A DNA stretch of 64,000 bases from NCBI GenBank assembly GCA_963669295.1, contig OY769938.1:558001-622000 (forward strand), written 5' to 3'. Shown here one piece after another: positions 8,438 to 18,125 of this stretch. Positions within the stretch are counted from its first letter, which is position 1, and each line of letters opens with the position of its first letter. The notes under the pieces are model-generated. The model saw only the letters and a program-made list of their open reading frames with translations. It had not been told where the DNA came from and ran no database searches. Both the position numbers and the translations under genes were made by a program. The DNA comes from G963669295 sp963669295 (GTDB lineage Bacteria > Bacteroidota > Bacteroidia > Flavobacteriales_D > CALLUQ01).

Positions 8438-9589
8438 ATGAAAAAGATAGCAATACTTCTAATGATATTGTTAAACACCGGCCTGGCAAATGCTACTCGA
8501 TTGGATAGCGTTAATGTTGACGATCGCTCATTGAAAGTGAATTATATGGAAATTACCCAATATCAATTGTACGACACCAAAGAACTGGTGCCTTTGTATT
8601 TTGATTTTGGGGCAGCTAAAATTAAAAACCCTGAAGATTACCCAATAAAAAAAGGTAAGCAGGTAAAACAAGTAGACCTGGTATTCAGCAAGTACCCTAA
8701 AGACCTCGAATCATGGGAGTTTGAAAAACTAATTCAACGACGCATGAGCGCGTTACGCACCATTGACACCGTACTTTTTAATCAACCAACCATCAGTTGG
8801 AACGTAGTACTACAAACCAACTGCAACTCAGAAAAAGAAGCCAAAGCATTGTTTCATGGTTTTGTGGTAAAGTATACACTGGGCTACGACTTTATTGACC
8901 GAAGTACATTTACCTACGATTTTGAAAGTGAAGTTACAGGCATCAAAGGGTTTGCCGACTCTACCGTAATTAAAGTATTGGAACGACATCCCGAATGGCA
9001 AGACATGCTTGTAGTCACCGACTTTACTGGCAGCATGTACCCGTACGCCTCGCAGGTAGCTCTTTGGAATCGCTTAAATACTGAAACCAAGCCCATTAAA
9101 CACTATGTATTCTTCAACGACGGTGATAAAACACCCGATGTTGCCAAAATAGTAGGAATGACAGGAGGCATCTATCATACTCCTTCAGGCGACCACAGCA
9201 AAGTAATTGATGAGATGATTAAAACCATGAAGGGAGGCTTTGGTGGCGATGGGCCTGAAAACGACATGGAGGCCTTGCTCTTTGGTATTCGAAAAGCAAA
9301 GACCAAAGTGAAACAAATTGTATTGGTTGCCGACAACAACAGTTGGGTGCGCGACATCGACTTATTGAAAAAAATAAACGTTCCTGTAAAGGTAATTTTA
9401 TGTGGCACGCATTTTGGATATATCAATGCACAGTATTTCGAAATTGCCTATAAAACAGGAGGTTCGGTACATACTATAGAAACCGATATTGAAGACATGA
9501 AAAAGGCGCTGAATGGTAAAGCAATTGAAATTGGCGGACTTAAATACAAAATTAAAGACGGTGCTTTTATTATGGTAACAGATGCTTAA
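8438..9589 (+). CDS. Secreted von Willebrand factor A-like protein
   Basis: The 383-residue protein starts with a Sec signal peptide (about residues 1-19, cleavage near ANA-TR). The C-terminal half is a VWA-like fold whose metal-ion site reads DFTGSMYPYA, with D195, T197 and S199 in place of the classical DxSxS. Later segments GGDGPENDMEALLFGIRKA and IVLVADNN fit further parts of the fold. The N-terminal 160 residues are unfamiliar. It is probably periplasmic or envelope-associated and binds a protein partner through a divalent cation. It has a long upstream gap with a palindrome and is followed closely by an OmpA-family gene, so the two may work together in the envelope. Confidence 0.75.
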   Translation: MKKIAILLMILLNTGLANATRLDSVNVDDRSLKVNYMEITQYQLYDTKELVPLYFDFGAAKIKNPEDYPIKKGKQVKQVDLVFSKYPKDLESWEFEKLIQRRMSALRTIDTVLFNQPTISWNVVLQTNCNSEKEAKALFHGFVVKYTLGYDFIDRSTFTYDFESEVTGIKGFADSTVIKVLERHPEWQDMLVVTDFTGSMYPYASQVALWNRLNTETKPIKHYVFFNDGDKTPDVAKIVGMTGGIYHTPSGDHSKVIDEMIKTMKGGFGGDGPENDMEALLFGIRKAKTKVKQIVLVADNNSWVRDIDLLKKINVPVKVILCGTHFGYINAQYFEIAYKTGGSVHTIETDIEDMKKALNGKAIEIGGLKYKIKDGAFIMVTDA

Positions 9590-9595
9590 TTTTCA

Positions 9596-9603
9596 TAACT
9601 TTG
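9596..9603 (+). promoter_or_regulatory. -7 promoter element for the OmpA-family gene
   Basis: TAACTTTG matches the Bacteroidota -7 consensus TAnnTTTG exactly. It lies 20 bases before the ATG at 9624 and just past the VWA stop codon. No convincing -33 TTTG is visible, so it is a partial match. Confidence 0.45.
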
Positions 9604-9623
9604 ATTGTATAAAACCTATTTTA

Positions 9624-10298
9624 ATGAAACGATTATTGCTGGCCATCACTTGCTTTTTAACGTTAACAGCAGTGGCACAAACCGAAACGGAAGCCAAGCT
9701 TAACGTACTTACGATGAACACTGATGGTAAGGTACGCACCTCAGAAACCATTACGCTTACCGATAAAGAAGACGAAAGCAAAAAGTTTTCCTGCGTTACA
9801 GGCGAAGATGGAAAATGCTCCTTATTGGTACCCAAGGGAAGAACCTACAACGTATCGTACCGCACCTTTGGTGATGAAACCAGCTATACCGAGTTGGAGA
9901 TTCCAGGCGTAGAAGGCTACATCAATTTTGATTTTACCCTGGAGTTTGAAATCCCTAAAGTGATTACGCTGAAAAATGTATTGTACGACACCGGAAAGGC
10001 CACCTTCCGCCCAGCTTCATATGCAGCATTGGATGACCTGGTGGATGCCATGAAAACCAAGAGCACGATGAAAATTGAAATTGGTGGCCATACCGATGAT
10101 GTTGGAGAAGCCGATATCAATCAAAAATTATCGGAGGCCCGCGCCAATGCTGTACGCGATTACTTGATTAAAAAAGGCATTGAAGCAGAACGAGTAACAG
10201 CAGTAGGTTATGGTGAAACCCGTCCCATTGCTACCAACGAAAGCGAAGACGGCAGGCAAAAGAACCGACGTACTGAAGTAAGGATTTTAAGCGAGTAA
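9624..10298 (+). CDS. OmpA-family outer membrane/peptidoglycan-binding protein
   Basis: The 224-residue protein has a signal peptide (about residues 1-19, ending AVAQ) and a short domain of about 90 residues resembling a carboxypeptidase-regulatory-like fold (TCVTGEDGKCSLLVPKG-type strands). It ends in an OmpA C-terminal domain at about residues 118-224. The peptidoglycan-binding signature is clear: GHTDDVGEADINQKLSEARA, then GYGETRPIATNESEDGRQKNRR. It likely tethers an envelope structure to the cell wall. ATG 9624 is preferred to an in-frame ATG at 9582 because it gives a proper signal peptide. It converges on the next gene with 5 bases between the stops. Confidence 0.85.
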   Translation: MKRLLLAITCFLTLTAVAQTETEAKLNVLTMNTDGKVRTSETITLTDKEDESKKFSCVTGEDGKCSLLVPKGRTYNVSYRTFGDETSYTELEIPGVEGYINFDFTLEFEIPKVITLKNVLYDTGKATFRPASYAALDDLVDAMKTKSTMKIEIGGHTDDVGEADINQKLSEARANAVRDYLIKKGIEAERVTAVGYGETRPIATNESEDGRQKNRRTEVRILSE

Positions 10299-10303
10299 CA
10301 CGT

Positions 10304-12028
10304 TTAAAAACCCAGGGCTCGTTTAAACTCATCTACCGTTTTGTACTTGCCCGTCATGTCTTCAAGGGCAAAGGTATGGTTGGTGTTATTTTGCCAATTC
10401 ACTTGCCGAAAAGCCCTGGCATTGTATAAGGCAGTACTGCCATCTTCTCCAATAGCCAGCAGTATATTTTCAGCATCTCTGCTAAAAGCAATCTTATCAG
10501 GGGTATAATTCAGCACCCCATTAATTTGACGATCAATGATATAGATGGTATAGGGTTGGTGTTTTTTATTTTTTATGCGATAATCGGCCATGATTTGCAC
10601 CGGGTTATTGAGGCGGTCTATTTGATCGCAGTTCCACACCCCAAAGCCATCTACCTTTAAGCTTCGTACTACATTACGAGCATCAGCCTGATTGGGGTTG
10701 TAAGTAGTAGTACTTGCCAATGCTGCTTGCGCTAAACCCGGTTTAAGTGCGTTAAGATAGTCTTCCCTTACCTTAATGCTCTTCCTCATAAACGCACCAT
10801 ATCTTCCATCAGTCATTCCAAAATTGGAAAACAGTTTAAAGTCGAAGCTATGCTCATTGTCTTTCAATTGTTTCCAATACCCTTTGTACAACTTCTCATC
10901 ACTTTTTCTACGCGATGCTTCATGCTTTGGGCGGCCTTTATAATGTGGTTCTACTGGCAGTTTAAAGTACCCTTCCTCATCTTTCAACTCCATGATAAAC
11001 TTACCGGTAACATTATTATAGCGAAGACGCACATCATTCCATCTTGAAGCCGATTTGGTGTACTCCTCACGCATGTGCTTAATTACCAATGGGTTTTCTC
11101 CATCGTAGGTCCATAGTACTCCTTCCAACGTATCCAATTCCTGGTTTACACGCTCGGCACGATTGCGCAATGCCCATTGCCTGGGCTTTATTTTAAACCA
11201 AAGCTTGTTCGAAAACAGGCGTTTGCTTTGTTTCTTAAGTCGAATCAAGTTCACATAGTACCTGTCAAAAGGATAATTGGGGGCTTCTCCATATTGCGAC
11301 GAATCAATTTTCCACGTCTGCGCATACTCCAGGTCCTGGTAACGTTCTTTGAAAAGCATCGGTTCACTGTATCGACCTCCATCCACCCAAAAGTTACTCA
11401 TGTCATTTGACGAAAAGCCGCCTTCCATCTCCTCACCTCCATGCGCTTCTGCTGCCATTCCCGGTGCTTGTTCTCCAGCCTTCCCTCTAAAATCCCAATT
11501 GCCCGACGTTTCATCAAAAGCATAAAAATTAAACGTAGAGGCCGAATTGGTGGAGTAAAAATCTACGTCTATCTGCTCGCCAGGCGCTACATATACTTCT
11601 TTGCCTTGCTGGAAAGCACGCAACTCAAACATGCCTGCCGATTCGAAATTATATTGTGTACCAGCCGAGTCGTAACTCATCGGAATGCCACTCAACATAA
11701 AATCAATTGGATCGCGAAACTCCCGGTAATAGAAATCAACCGATCCGTGAATAGGATTACCTTCCTTATCCACCAAACTATTGGGTGGTAAAGTAATTCG
11801 CGTGCCGCTTGTATGGGTAAAACTCCCCCCATTGCTTGCGTCAATCTGATAAGCAGCAGAGGCAATTTCCAACCCTTTTACAGGCGATTCAAACGGATAA
11901 GGTTTCGCGTCACGAACGGTCATGTTCGTGGTAATACGCACCCCAGGCTGGTTCAAGGTAATTTGTTGTTGTGCGGCGGCCATCATAAATGCACACCACA
12001 GCAGGGTAGTTAAAGCAGGTACTTTCAT
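10304..12028 (-). CDS. Secreted protein of unknown function
   Basis: The 574-residue protein has a signal peptide (cleavage near MAAAQQQ) and a beta-rich N-terminal region. A block around SGTRITLPPNSLVDKEGNPI and a further one at VDFYYREFRDPIDFMLSGIP recall a module I have seen in several Bacteroidota secreted proteins, somewhat like ZU5-type folds. I cannot name it with certainty. The rest includes a charged middle part and a C-terminal region with repeated beta strands (LLAIGEDGSTALYNARAF). There is no T9SS sorting domain and no lipobox, so a periplasmic location is likely. Confidence 0.7.
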   Translation of the reverse strand: MKVPALTTLLWCAFMMAAAQQQITLNQPGVRITTNMTVRDAKPYPFESPVKGLEIASAAYQIDASNGGSFTHTSGTRITLPPNSLVDKEGNPIHGSVDFYYREFRDPIDFMLSGIPMSYDSAGTQYNFESAGMFELRAFQQGKEVYVAPGEQIDVDFYSTNSASTFNFYAFDETSGNWDFRGKAGEQAPGMAAEAHGGEEMEGGFSSNDMSNFWVDGGRYSEPMLFKERYQDLEYAQTWKIDSSQYGEAPNYPFDRYYVNLIRLKKQSKRLFSNKLWFKIKPRQWALRNRAERVNQELDTLEGVLWTYDGENPLVIKHMREEYTKSASRWNDVRLRYNNVTGKFIMELKDEEGYFKLPVEPHYKGRPKHEASRRKSDEKLYKGYWKQLKDNEHSFDFKLFSNFGMTDGRYGAFMRKSIKVREDYLNALKPGLAQAALASTTTYNPNQADARNVVRSLKVDGFGVWNCDQIDRLNNPVQIMADYRIKNKKHQPYTIYIIDRQINGVLNYTPDKIAFSRDAENILLAIGEDGSTALYNARAFRQVNWQNNTNHTFALEDMTGKYKTVDEFKRALGF

Positions 12029-12123
12029 GGCAAAATAGTTTAGCAGTATAGGAGTAACGCAAATTGGAGCCGGTTTGGTATTAGCCTCCTAATACATAAG
12101 GGAAGAGATGGCCGCATTTTCCA

Positions 12124-12161
12124 TAAAAAACCTCCCGCTGCATCCAGGTGGCAACGGGAGG
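12124..12161 (-). terminator. Rho-independent terminator of the minus-strand T9SS gene
   Basis: Read on the minus strand, a 7-bp GC-rich stem (CCTCCCG at 12131-12137 with CGGGAGG at 12155-12161) is followed by a run of six T. It starts 28 bases after the stop codon of the gene at 12189-14633. Confidence 0.75.
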
Positions 12162-12188
12162 TAATTCATATTATGATTAAACCAGTAC

Positions 12189-14633
12189 TTACTTCACCAC
12201 TACCTTGCCCGATCCCAAACTACCATCGGCAGCGAAAATGCGATAAATATATACTCCACTTGAAAGGTCGCCTTTGTGCAACTCAAACATAGTTTGGTTG
12301 GTGCTAAGGCTAGTGACCTTGTTGCCCAATAAATCGTACAACTCAAGGTAAATGGGATCGTGTGCTTCATAACCCAATACATTAATCGTAGCCACATCAT
12401 TAAAAGGGTTGGGGTATACTTCAATGCTCACCAGGGCTTCATACACACTGGCCTCGCTCACCGAAATTAATAACTCTGTCATATCAGCAATGGTGCTAAA
12501 GGCATAATTGGTCATTACCGGATCGTTGAAATCGAAGATAATACCTACCCTATTTTCAATCACACTACCCAGTGGATTGTTGGGTTGTTGGTTTACTTTA
12601 AACTTCACAAAACCATGGCTGGCAGGCTCGTTCACATTGCTATCAGGCAGTAAAATGTTTTCAAATGTCCATTCTAAAATGCCTCCACCAAAAATCCTAA
12701 ACTCATAAGGATGGCTACTGGCTCCTGATTGCACAGATGTAATATCCAAATATTGTGTCATTAAAGTATCGCGAATTACTATGGTAAAGGCAGTGTCGCT
12801 ACCCGTGTTCTGAAACCTGATTTTATACTCCAGTTTATCGTCGGCAGAAATGTAATGATAAGGTCCTACTCCTGCCGGGATAACAGCCTTATCGTTAGGG
12901 TCGTAGGAGAACACCACCTCTGTACATTCAATGGCTATGTGCTCATCTTCATCATCCTGGGGCAAGTCATTGACCAATCCCATTGGGCTAATTAAAGTAC
13001 CGCAATCGTCTATTACATCGTTAGGATGGCTATTGCCTGGATGACCAGGACGTTGATCAGCCTCCAAACGAATGGTGTTTCCACCATTGGTAGGCCAACA
13101 AATTACCGTATCTGCCTGTCCGTTGAGTTGGAAGGTGCCTACATGCACCAATACATTGTTTTCGTAAATACGAAATTCCGAAGTACCCTGCATATTACCG
13201 TTGCCATTATCACCGGTATTCAAAATGGTGAAGCATGCCAGGCTATCGCCTACGCAATCGCCTGTTACCTGTACACTTGAACGGTCCCAAACAGTAGTAT
13301 CTGCCGGTGGGTTGGCAGCACAATCAAATACTGGCAAAATAATGGCTTCTACACATTCAAACTCGCCTAAATCCACATCGCAACCTACCTGTACTTCTAC
13401 ATTAAAATAGCCACATTCTCCAGCATCAAGAGTATCGATCCAAAAAGAATAGATGTTGCCATTTAATTGCCATGGTATGCTGGAAGTAAGTGGGGTAAGA
13501 TCAGGCGAAAACTCTACATCAATGTACACACCCGTAGCCTGTACATTACCATTGTTGCAATAGTTTACAATGTAGTTTTCTGTATGGCACTTACGCAAGA
13601 AAGCCGCTCCGATGTCTACCGTTAAAATAGGACAATAAGCATCGGCTTGTAATGCAAAGTCCAACCCGCTAATGGTATCGCCTCCGGTAGTAGTTACATT
13701 GTACTCATAAGGTAGTGGGCAAATAGAATCCCACAAATTGTTGTTGGGCATGAGTTGGGTCACCGTGAAGTTACCAGTACCTACAAAGGCTTCGTAATAC
13801 CCATTGGCATCGGTAGTAGCATAGGTGGGACCCGGCTCAATTTTCACCATCCAGTTTTCAAGATCTTTTTCACCAGCATCCAAATTACAATTGGCATTCA
13901 CATCATCATACACATTGCCATTCAGCAAGTTATCGCAAGCATTGTTGCAATTGGTTGCTAAAATTAGCTTGGGGCGCCTCCACACATCAGGGTGATCGCT
14001 AGAAGCACATCGCATGGCCTTGTAATAATTTACCTCATCGTTCATCTTCATAGCCATACCAAAGTTTTGAGCAGGATTGGCCAGCCAAAAGTTAACCATA
14101 TCGGTAATGTCGATGGTATATGGAGCAAATTCCTGATCCTGGTTGGGGATGTCTACAAAGTCCTGCCCCTGAATGGAAGTAGCATAAGCAGGTTGATTCA
14201 ATGCTGTAAGTGTATAATCATCCCAGGCTGAGGTAACACGATGTACACGCCAGTCGTTAGAGTTACAAGGATGTGTAGTGGTTCCTGTGCCACAATTGTA
14301 TTGAGTAGGATTACCTGTGGGTTGTAGTTCTAAAACGGCACTGGTTACAGTACAACCGGCATTGGCCAATGAGTCTAAATCAAACTCAAGAAACGATCGC
14401 ATTACTCCGGGATTACTCAGCCAGGTCCATGCCATTACACTGAGGTTTTGACTATCGAAAAAATTAGTGGTATCGCAGTGTCCTCCTTGTTGGGCATATG
14501 AAGTATTGCAATCGAGCATGTGCACAAAAGCATCCTTGCCATCAGCAGGGCCAGGTTGTAAGGTAATAACACACTGCGCACTGGCAGCCATAGCAAGTAC
14601 TGCTATGAGTAGAGTAGAAAGAAGCTTTTTCAT
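12189..14633 (-). CDS. T9SS type A sorting domain protein with DNRLRE-like, SdrD-B-like and DUF11/DUF7619-type modules
   Basis: The 814-residue protein has a signal peptide ending in AASAQ. The first 200 residues resemble a DNRLRE/carbohydrate-binding-type module (SFLEFDLDSL, YTIDITDMVNFWL). An SdrD-B-like fold follows at about 235-325 (NGNVYDDVNANCNLDAGE), then CARDB-like beta domains, and a conserved-repeat module at about 590-710 with FSYDPNDKAVIPAGVGP and ENRVGIIFDFNDPV, which I associate with DUF11/DUF7619. The last 75 residues are a T9SS sorting domain (VEVYPNPFNDVATI, GVYIYRI, final KVVVK). It is therefore exported through the outer membrane and anchored or released at the surface. No enzyme motif is visible; it is probably an adhesin or structural surface protein. 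Confidence 0.85.
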   Translation of the reverse strand: MKKLLSTLLIAVLAMAASAQCVITLQPGPADGKDAFVHMLDCNTSYAQQGGHCDTTNFFDSQNLSVMAWTWLSNPGVMRSFLEFDLDSLANAGCTVTSAVLELQPTGNPTQYNCGTGTTTHPCNSNDWRVHRVTSAWDDYTLTALNQPAYATSIQGQDFVDIPNQDQEFAPYTIDITDMVNFWLANPAQNFGMAMKMNDEVNYYKAMRCASSDHPDVWRRPKLILATNCNNACDNLLNGNVYDDVNANCNLDAGEKDLENWMVKIEPGPTYATTDANGYYEAFVGTGNFTVTQLMPNNNLWDSICPLPYEYNVTTTGGDTISGLDFALQADAYCPILTVDIGAAFLRKCHTENYIVNYCNNGNVQATGVYIDVEFSPDLTPLTSSIPWQLNGNIYSFWIDTLDAGECGYFNVEVQVGCDVDLGEFECVEAIILPVFDCAANPPADTTVWDRSSVQVTGDCVGDSLACFTILNTGDNGNGNMQGTSEFRIYENNVLVHVGTFQLNGQADTVICWPTNGGNTIRLEADQRPGHPGNSHPNDVIDDCGTLISPMGLVNDLPQDDEDEHIAIECTEVVFSYDPNDKAVIPAGVGPYHYISADDKLEYKIRFQNTGSDTAFTIVIRDTLMTQYLDITSVQSGASSHPYEFRIFGGGILEWTFENILLPDSNVNEPASHGFVKFKVNQQPNNPLGSVIENRVGIIFDFNDPVMTNYAFSTIADMTELLISVSEASVYEALVSIEVYPNPFNDVATINVLGYEAHDPIYLELYDLLGNKVTSLSTNQTMFELHKGDLSSGVYIYRIFAADGSLGSGKVVVK

Positions 14634-14745
14634 AAAGTAGTAGTACAGAATCGTTTAACAATTTCTTCGCAACCATATTAAAGACGAAATTGGCGGGAAA
14701 AGGTTGCCTGGCACAAAAGATATAATCTCAAGGCTGTACAAAAAA

Positions 14746-14778
14746 AAGCCCTGTCTACAAAAGGTGTAAACAGGGCTT
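14746..14778 (-). terminator. Rho-independent terminator of the 14798-17887 gene
   Basis: The arms AAGCCCTGT (14746-14754) and ACAGGGCTT (14770-14778) form a 9-bp stem. On the minus strand it is followed by a run of T (A tract at 14741-14747). It lies 20 bases past the stop codon. Confidence 0.8.
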
Positions 14779-14797
14779 CTTCGTTAGTTAATAAGCG

Positions 14798-17700
14798 TCA
14801 ATCTAGAATCATTTTTCCATTGGCAAATGGATGATCATTGGTATAAATCTTATAGGTATACATTCCTCCAGCCAATCGACCTCGATGTACTAATAAGCGA
14901 TTGCCTGTAACCGTTTGTTGTTGCACCAGGTTGCCCAACACATCGTACAACTCAAATCGAAGCGCGGTGGAAGCATCTACATCCTCTAGCAAAATAGTAG
15001 CATAATTGGTCATTGGGTTGGGGTACACCCTCACTTGCTCGTTGTGCAACACTTCCTGTATGCCCACGCTGTAATCCACTACTATTACCGAATCTTCCAG
15101 CAAGTTTACAAAGTGTTCTTCACCATCTTTTCCTACAATAGTAACATCTGTAATGTATATTTTAGACGTATCCACTGCCAGTGCCTTAAACCCTGACAAG
15201 TTATCGGTAGTCACCACATTAAAGGTACCTATACCTCCATATCCACTCACATTTTGATGGTCTGTTCGTGTCATGGCTACATCGAGTTGCCCTAGCGACA
15301 GGATGTTGTAATCAATGGCAATCATGTCTACGCCCAACGTACCTATCCATGAGTTGGAAGCATCGAAGTAAATGGGTTCGGCATCATTCACCAGGGCAGT
15401 ATCGTAGTTGATGGTAAAAGCCAATCCATAGATGCTATCGGCCGGCATGCCAAAAGTACCCAGGTTAACATCAATTGAAAGTGGTGTATTGATGCCCACT
15501 GAATCTACTGGAATATCGATATACATTAATGGATCAGTAGGGCCTCCTCTATTTTTCCATGCTGAAGGGCCATGCACATACCCATAGTTAGTAAGGATAG
15601 CAGTAGTATCTGCATCCTCTACCAATCCACTACCATCGGTATCAGCATGTTTATGGTTCACACCTGTAGTCAGTGTATCGGACCAGTTAGTGGCTACTTG
15701 CCCAATCCAATTGATGGTAGCTCCTGTACGAACAGGGCCGGTGGTATTGTAAGCCAATCCAATGGGCAACAAGTCGTTGTTGTCGGCAAAACCATCATAG
15801 TCAGTATCGCCCGGCCATACCGAATCGCACGTCAATGTAAAAAAGATAGTAGAATCTCCTATAGAACAACCATTGTTATCTGTAACATATACAGTGTTAA
15901 AAGGCCATCCTTGACATACATTGTTAATGGAAGACAAAGCACCACCATTGCTCCACGCGTATGTATATGGTGGAGTACCTCCCAGTACGTTTGCTGCTAC
16001 TTCACCATCGCATTGCCCACACGAAGGAGCGATGGCACCAAGATTAATTTCCAGTTCAGTAGGCTCACCAATAGTTAATGGTACCCAAACATCACTTCCA
16101 TTAGCATCTACCACCAATACCGTGTAGATACCTGCACAGAGATTAGAAAAACTATTCCCTGCCTGGAAAGTCACTCCTCCATCCATGCTATACTGATAAG
16201 GCGCTACACCTCCGGTAGTAGTGAGGCTAACACTACCATTACAATAGCCAAAACACGAAGCATCCACAATACCTGGCAACGATTGCAATCCCCCACTGCC
16301 AAGGTTTAACCGCACTGCTGGAATACTGGTCATATAATACCAGGTGCCCTGGTCGTTAATATATGAAGTCAATTGTGGCGCATTATTCCCTCCATTGGGC
16401 ACCAGCAAACCATTCAATCCTCCTGAACTGTAATTCACTACAGCCACTACCTCTGTACCACCTGTAACATTAATAGGCGCAGTAAAAGACAATGTTACCA
16501 ATCCTCCCAGGTCGCCTGTTTGTATGGTATAATTGGTGGAGGTACCAAGCAAGGTGAAAAAGTTATGATCGTACAATGCTACGTTTACCTGAGATCCTAC
16601 ATCTGAACCGGCATCTACAAAAAAGCTGATGGAAGTAGCAACATCACTGTTCACCATGTTAAACACATTCCCCATCTCATAACTGTTTCCTCCATTCCAT
16701 AATGTTCCTGAAAAATTGCCATCCTCACGAGCATATACCGTATCAGAAACAGTCAACAATTCCTGCCATACATTATTCGCTGGATTTCCATCTACCTCAT
16801 TTTGGTTAGCCGTATAGGTAATGGTATAAGTATCAATATTGGCAGGCAAAAACAATGGAGAGGCACATAAGGTATCTACTACAGCTGCCGGAAAGGATGG
16901 GATCGTATTGGATATGGCATTGTGCACCGCATTCAATCCTCCATCAAGTACCTCAGTACTTAAAGTAACATTGGTTTGAGTATTGATGTCTAAGTTGGTG
17001 ATTTCTGCACAAAACCCAAGGCCTACGACCTGACTCATTGGTACAATTGGATAGTGGTGTGAGTTGGTAGGTTCAACATCGGTAATGGCAATATCATTGT
17101 TGGCGCCACCGCCACCACCGCCACCAATGCCCAATTCGCAAAGGTTTACATCATCAATCGCCCAAAAATAATGCGTCATGCCTACTCCACTCCAACTGAA
17201 TCGTATCAATACTGCAGGTTGGCCGGCAGCAACAGGTGAAATATCAACATCTACGGTATCGGGGTTACTGGCAGTTGTATTGACCGGTAATCCTCCTAAA
17301 ACATCAAAATATGTCCAGGTAATGCCAGCATCTGTCGACACCTCTACCCCCAACTGCATCGTTCCACAGCAATGCCGTAAAAATTGCTGATAAATGAGGT
17401 GTACGGTAGGAGCTGAAGAAAGATCGACAACGGGTAAGGTTAGCGTGCCCGAACGATCTACATAATTCGGTGAAACGACGAAGTTAGCCGAATCAACATC
17501 AAACAGCATAAATCCATTAATAACACTTGTAAATTGAGGCTCTGGTGTACCTGTAGACCATTCGCCACTAGTGCCAAAAAAACTATGTTTCCATATATCA
17601 GCGTCAGGACCACCTGTTGTCCAGGTACCATTAACTGTTGTAAAATTAGGGCCAGGGGTTGAATTTGGAAAGGTGCCTATTCCATTGAAATCTTCAGAGA

Positions 17701-17887
17701 AATAAATGGTACCATTCCGCAATTGGTAATTGTTAGCATTTGATTTACTGGAGGGATGGCGTGCATCTTTCCACTCAACTCCATCAGTACTTTGAGGCGT
17801 GTGTGCACTCAATTGTGCTGTTTGCCCTACTGATAAGTTGCTGAAAAGAAAGACGCAAAGTAGTGATGGTAGATGTTTCAATTTCAT
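14798..17887 (-). CDS. T9SS type A sorting domain protein with SprB repeats, dockerin-like and cohesin-like regions
   Basis: The 1029-residue secreted protein has a signal peptide (ending SVGQ) and a MAM/jelly-roll-like module at about 60-255 (YFSEDFNG, HYFWAIDDVNLCELG). A Gly linker and CARDB-like domain follow, then two SprB repeats at about 540-690 (GGVAPYQYSMDGGVTF, GGTPPYTYAWSNGG). Next is a dockerin-type region at about 690-780 with two calcium-loop motifs (GDTDYDGFADNNDLLPIG and DTDGSGLVEDADT). A cohesin-like beta domain lies at about 790-940, and a T9SS sorting domain (VRVYPNPMTNYATI) closes the protein. It is probably a surface protein involved in adhesion or binding. Dockerin-like and cohesin-like modules in one polypeptide are notable. 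The gene has its own terminator and a divergent neighbour at 18126. Confidence 0.85.
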   Translation of the reverse strand: MKLKHLPSLLCVFLFSNLSVGQTAQLSAHTPQSTDGVEWKDARHPSSKSNANNYQLRNGTIYFSEDFNGIGTFPNSTPGPNFTTVNGTWTTGGPDADIWKHSFFGTSGEWSTGTPEPQFTSVINGFMLFDVDSANFVVSPNYVDRSGTLTLPVVDLSSAPTVHLIYQQFLRHCCGTMQLGVEVSTDAGITWTYFDVLGGLPVNTTASNPDTVDVDISPVAAGQPAVLIRFSWSGVGMTHYFWAIDDVNLCELGIGGGGGGGANNDIAITDVEPTNSHHYPIVPMSQVVGLGFCAEITNLDINTQTNVTLSTEVLDGGLNAVHNAISNTIPSFPAAVVDTLCASPLFLPANIDTYTITYTANQNEVDGNPANNVWQELLTVSDTVYAREDGNFSGTLWNGGNSYEMGNVFNMVNSDVATSISFFVDAGSDVGSQVNVALYDHNFFTLLGTSTNYTIQTGDLGGLVTLSFTAPINVTGGTEVVAVVNYSSGGLNGLLVPNGGNNAPQLTSYINDQGTWYYMTSIPAVRLNLGSGGLQSLPGIVDASCFGYCNGSVSLTTTGGVAPYQYSMDGGVTFQAGNSFSNLCAGIYTVLVVDANGSDVWVPLTIGEPTELEINLGAIAPSCGQCDGEVAANVLGGTPPYTYAWSNGGALSSINNVCQGWPFNTVYVTDNNGCSIGDSTIFFTLTCDSVWPGDTDYDGFADNNDLLPIGLAYNTTGPVRTGATINWIGQVATNWSDTLTTGVNHKHADTDGSGLVEDADTTAILTNYGYVHGPSAWKNRGGPTDPLMYIDIPVDSVGINTPLSIDVNLGTFGMPADSIYGLAFTINYDTALVNDAEPIYFDASNSWIGTLGVDMIAIDYNILSLGQLDVAMTRTDHQNVSGYGGIGTFNVVTTDNLSGFKALAVDTSKIYITDVTIVGKDGEEHFVNLLEDSVIVVDYSVGIQEVLHNEQVRVYPNPMTNYATILLEDVDASTALRFELYDVLGNLVQQQTVTGNRLLVHRGRLAGGMYTYKIYTNDHPFANGKMILD

Positions 17888-18125
17888 AGTGTCCTCCTAT
17901 AAATTTAAATAAATCGTTTCAATTAAATCGTTTTTTTGGTGAAGGCCTTACTCCACATTACAAAGATTGGAAAGGAGGGTGGGCAAAACAAAAACATATT
18001 CACTCATCTGTCGGAGTAATAAATTTAAAATATTCAACAAAAAATCCCACTACCAACTGTTATTTCAGTAAAATATATTCGTAGTATTTATTCATATTTT
18101 GTAATTTGTCGGAGTAAGTTGAAAA
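17888..18125. other. Divergent intergenic region with promoters
   Basis: This 238-bp AT-rich gap separates divergent genes and must hold start signals for both. Toward the plus-strand gene there are near matches to the -7 box (TATTTTG and TAATTTG, each one base short of TAnnTTTG) at about 18095-18110. A short repeat GTCGGAGTAA occurs twice (near 18010 and 18108) and could be a regulator site. Nothing else is visible. Confidence 0.35.

Noticed and set aside
11441..11791. Plus-strand frame inside the 574-residue secreted protein gene
   Set aside because: It is a shadow of the minus-strand gene, with no start context and no recognisable domain.
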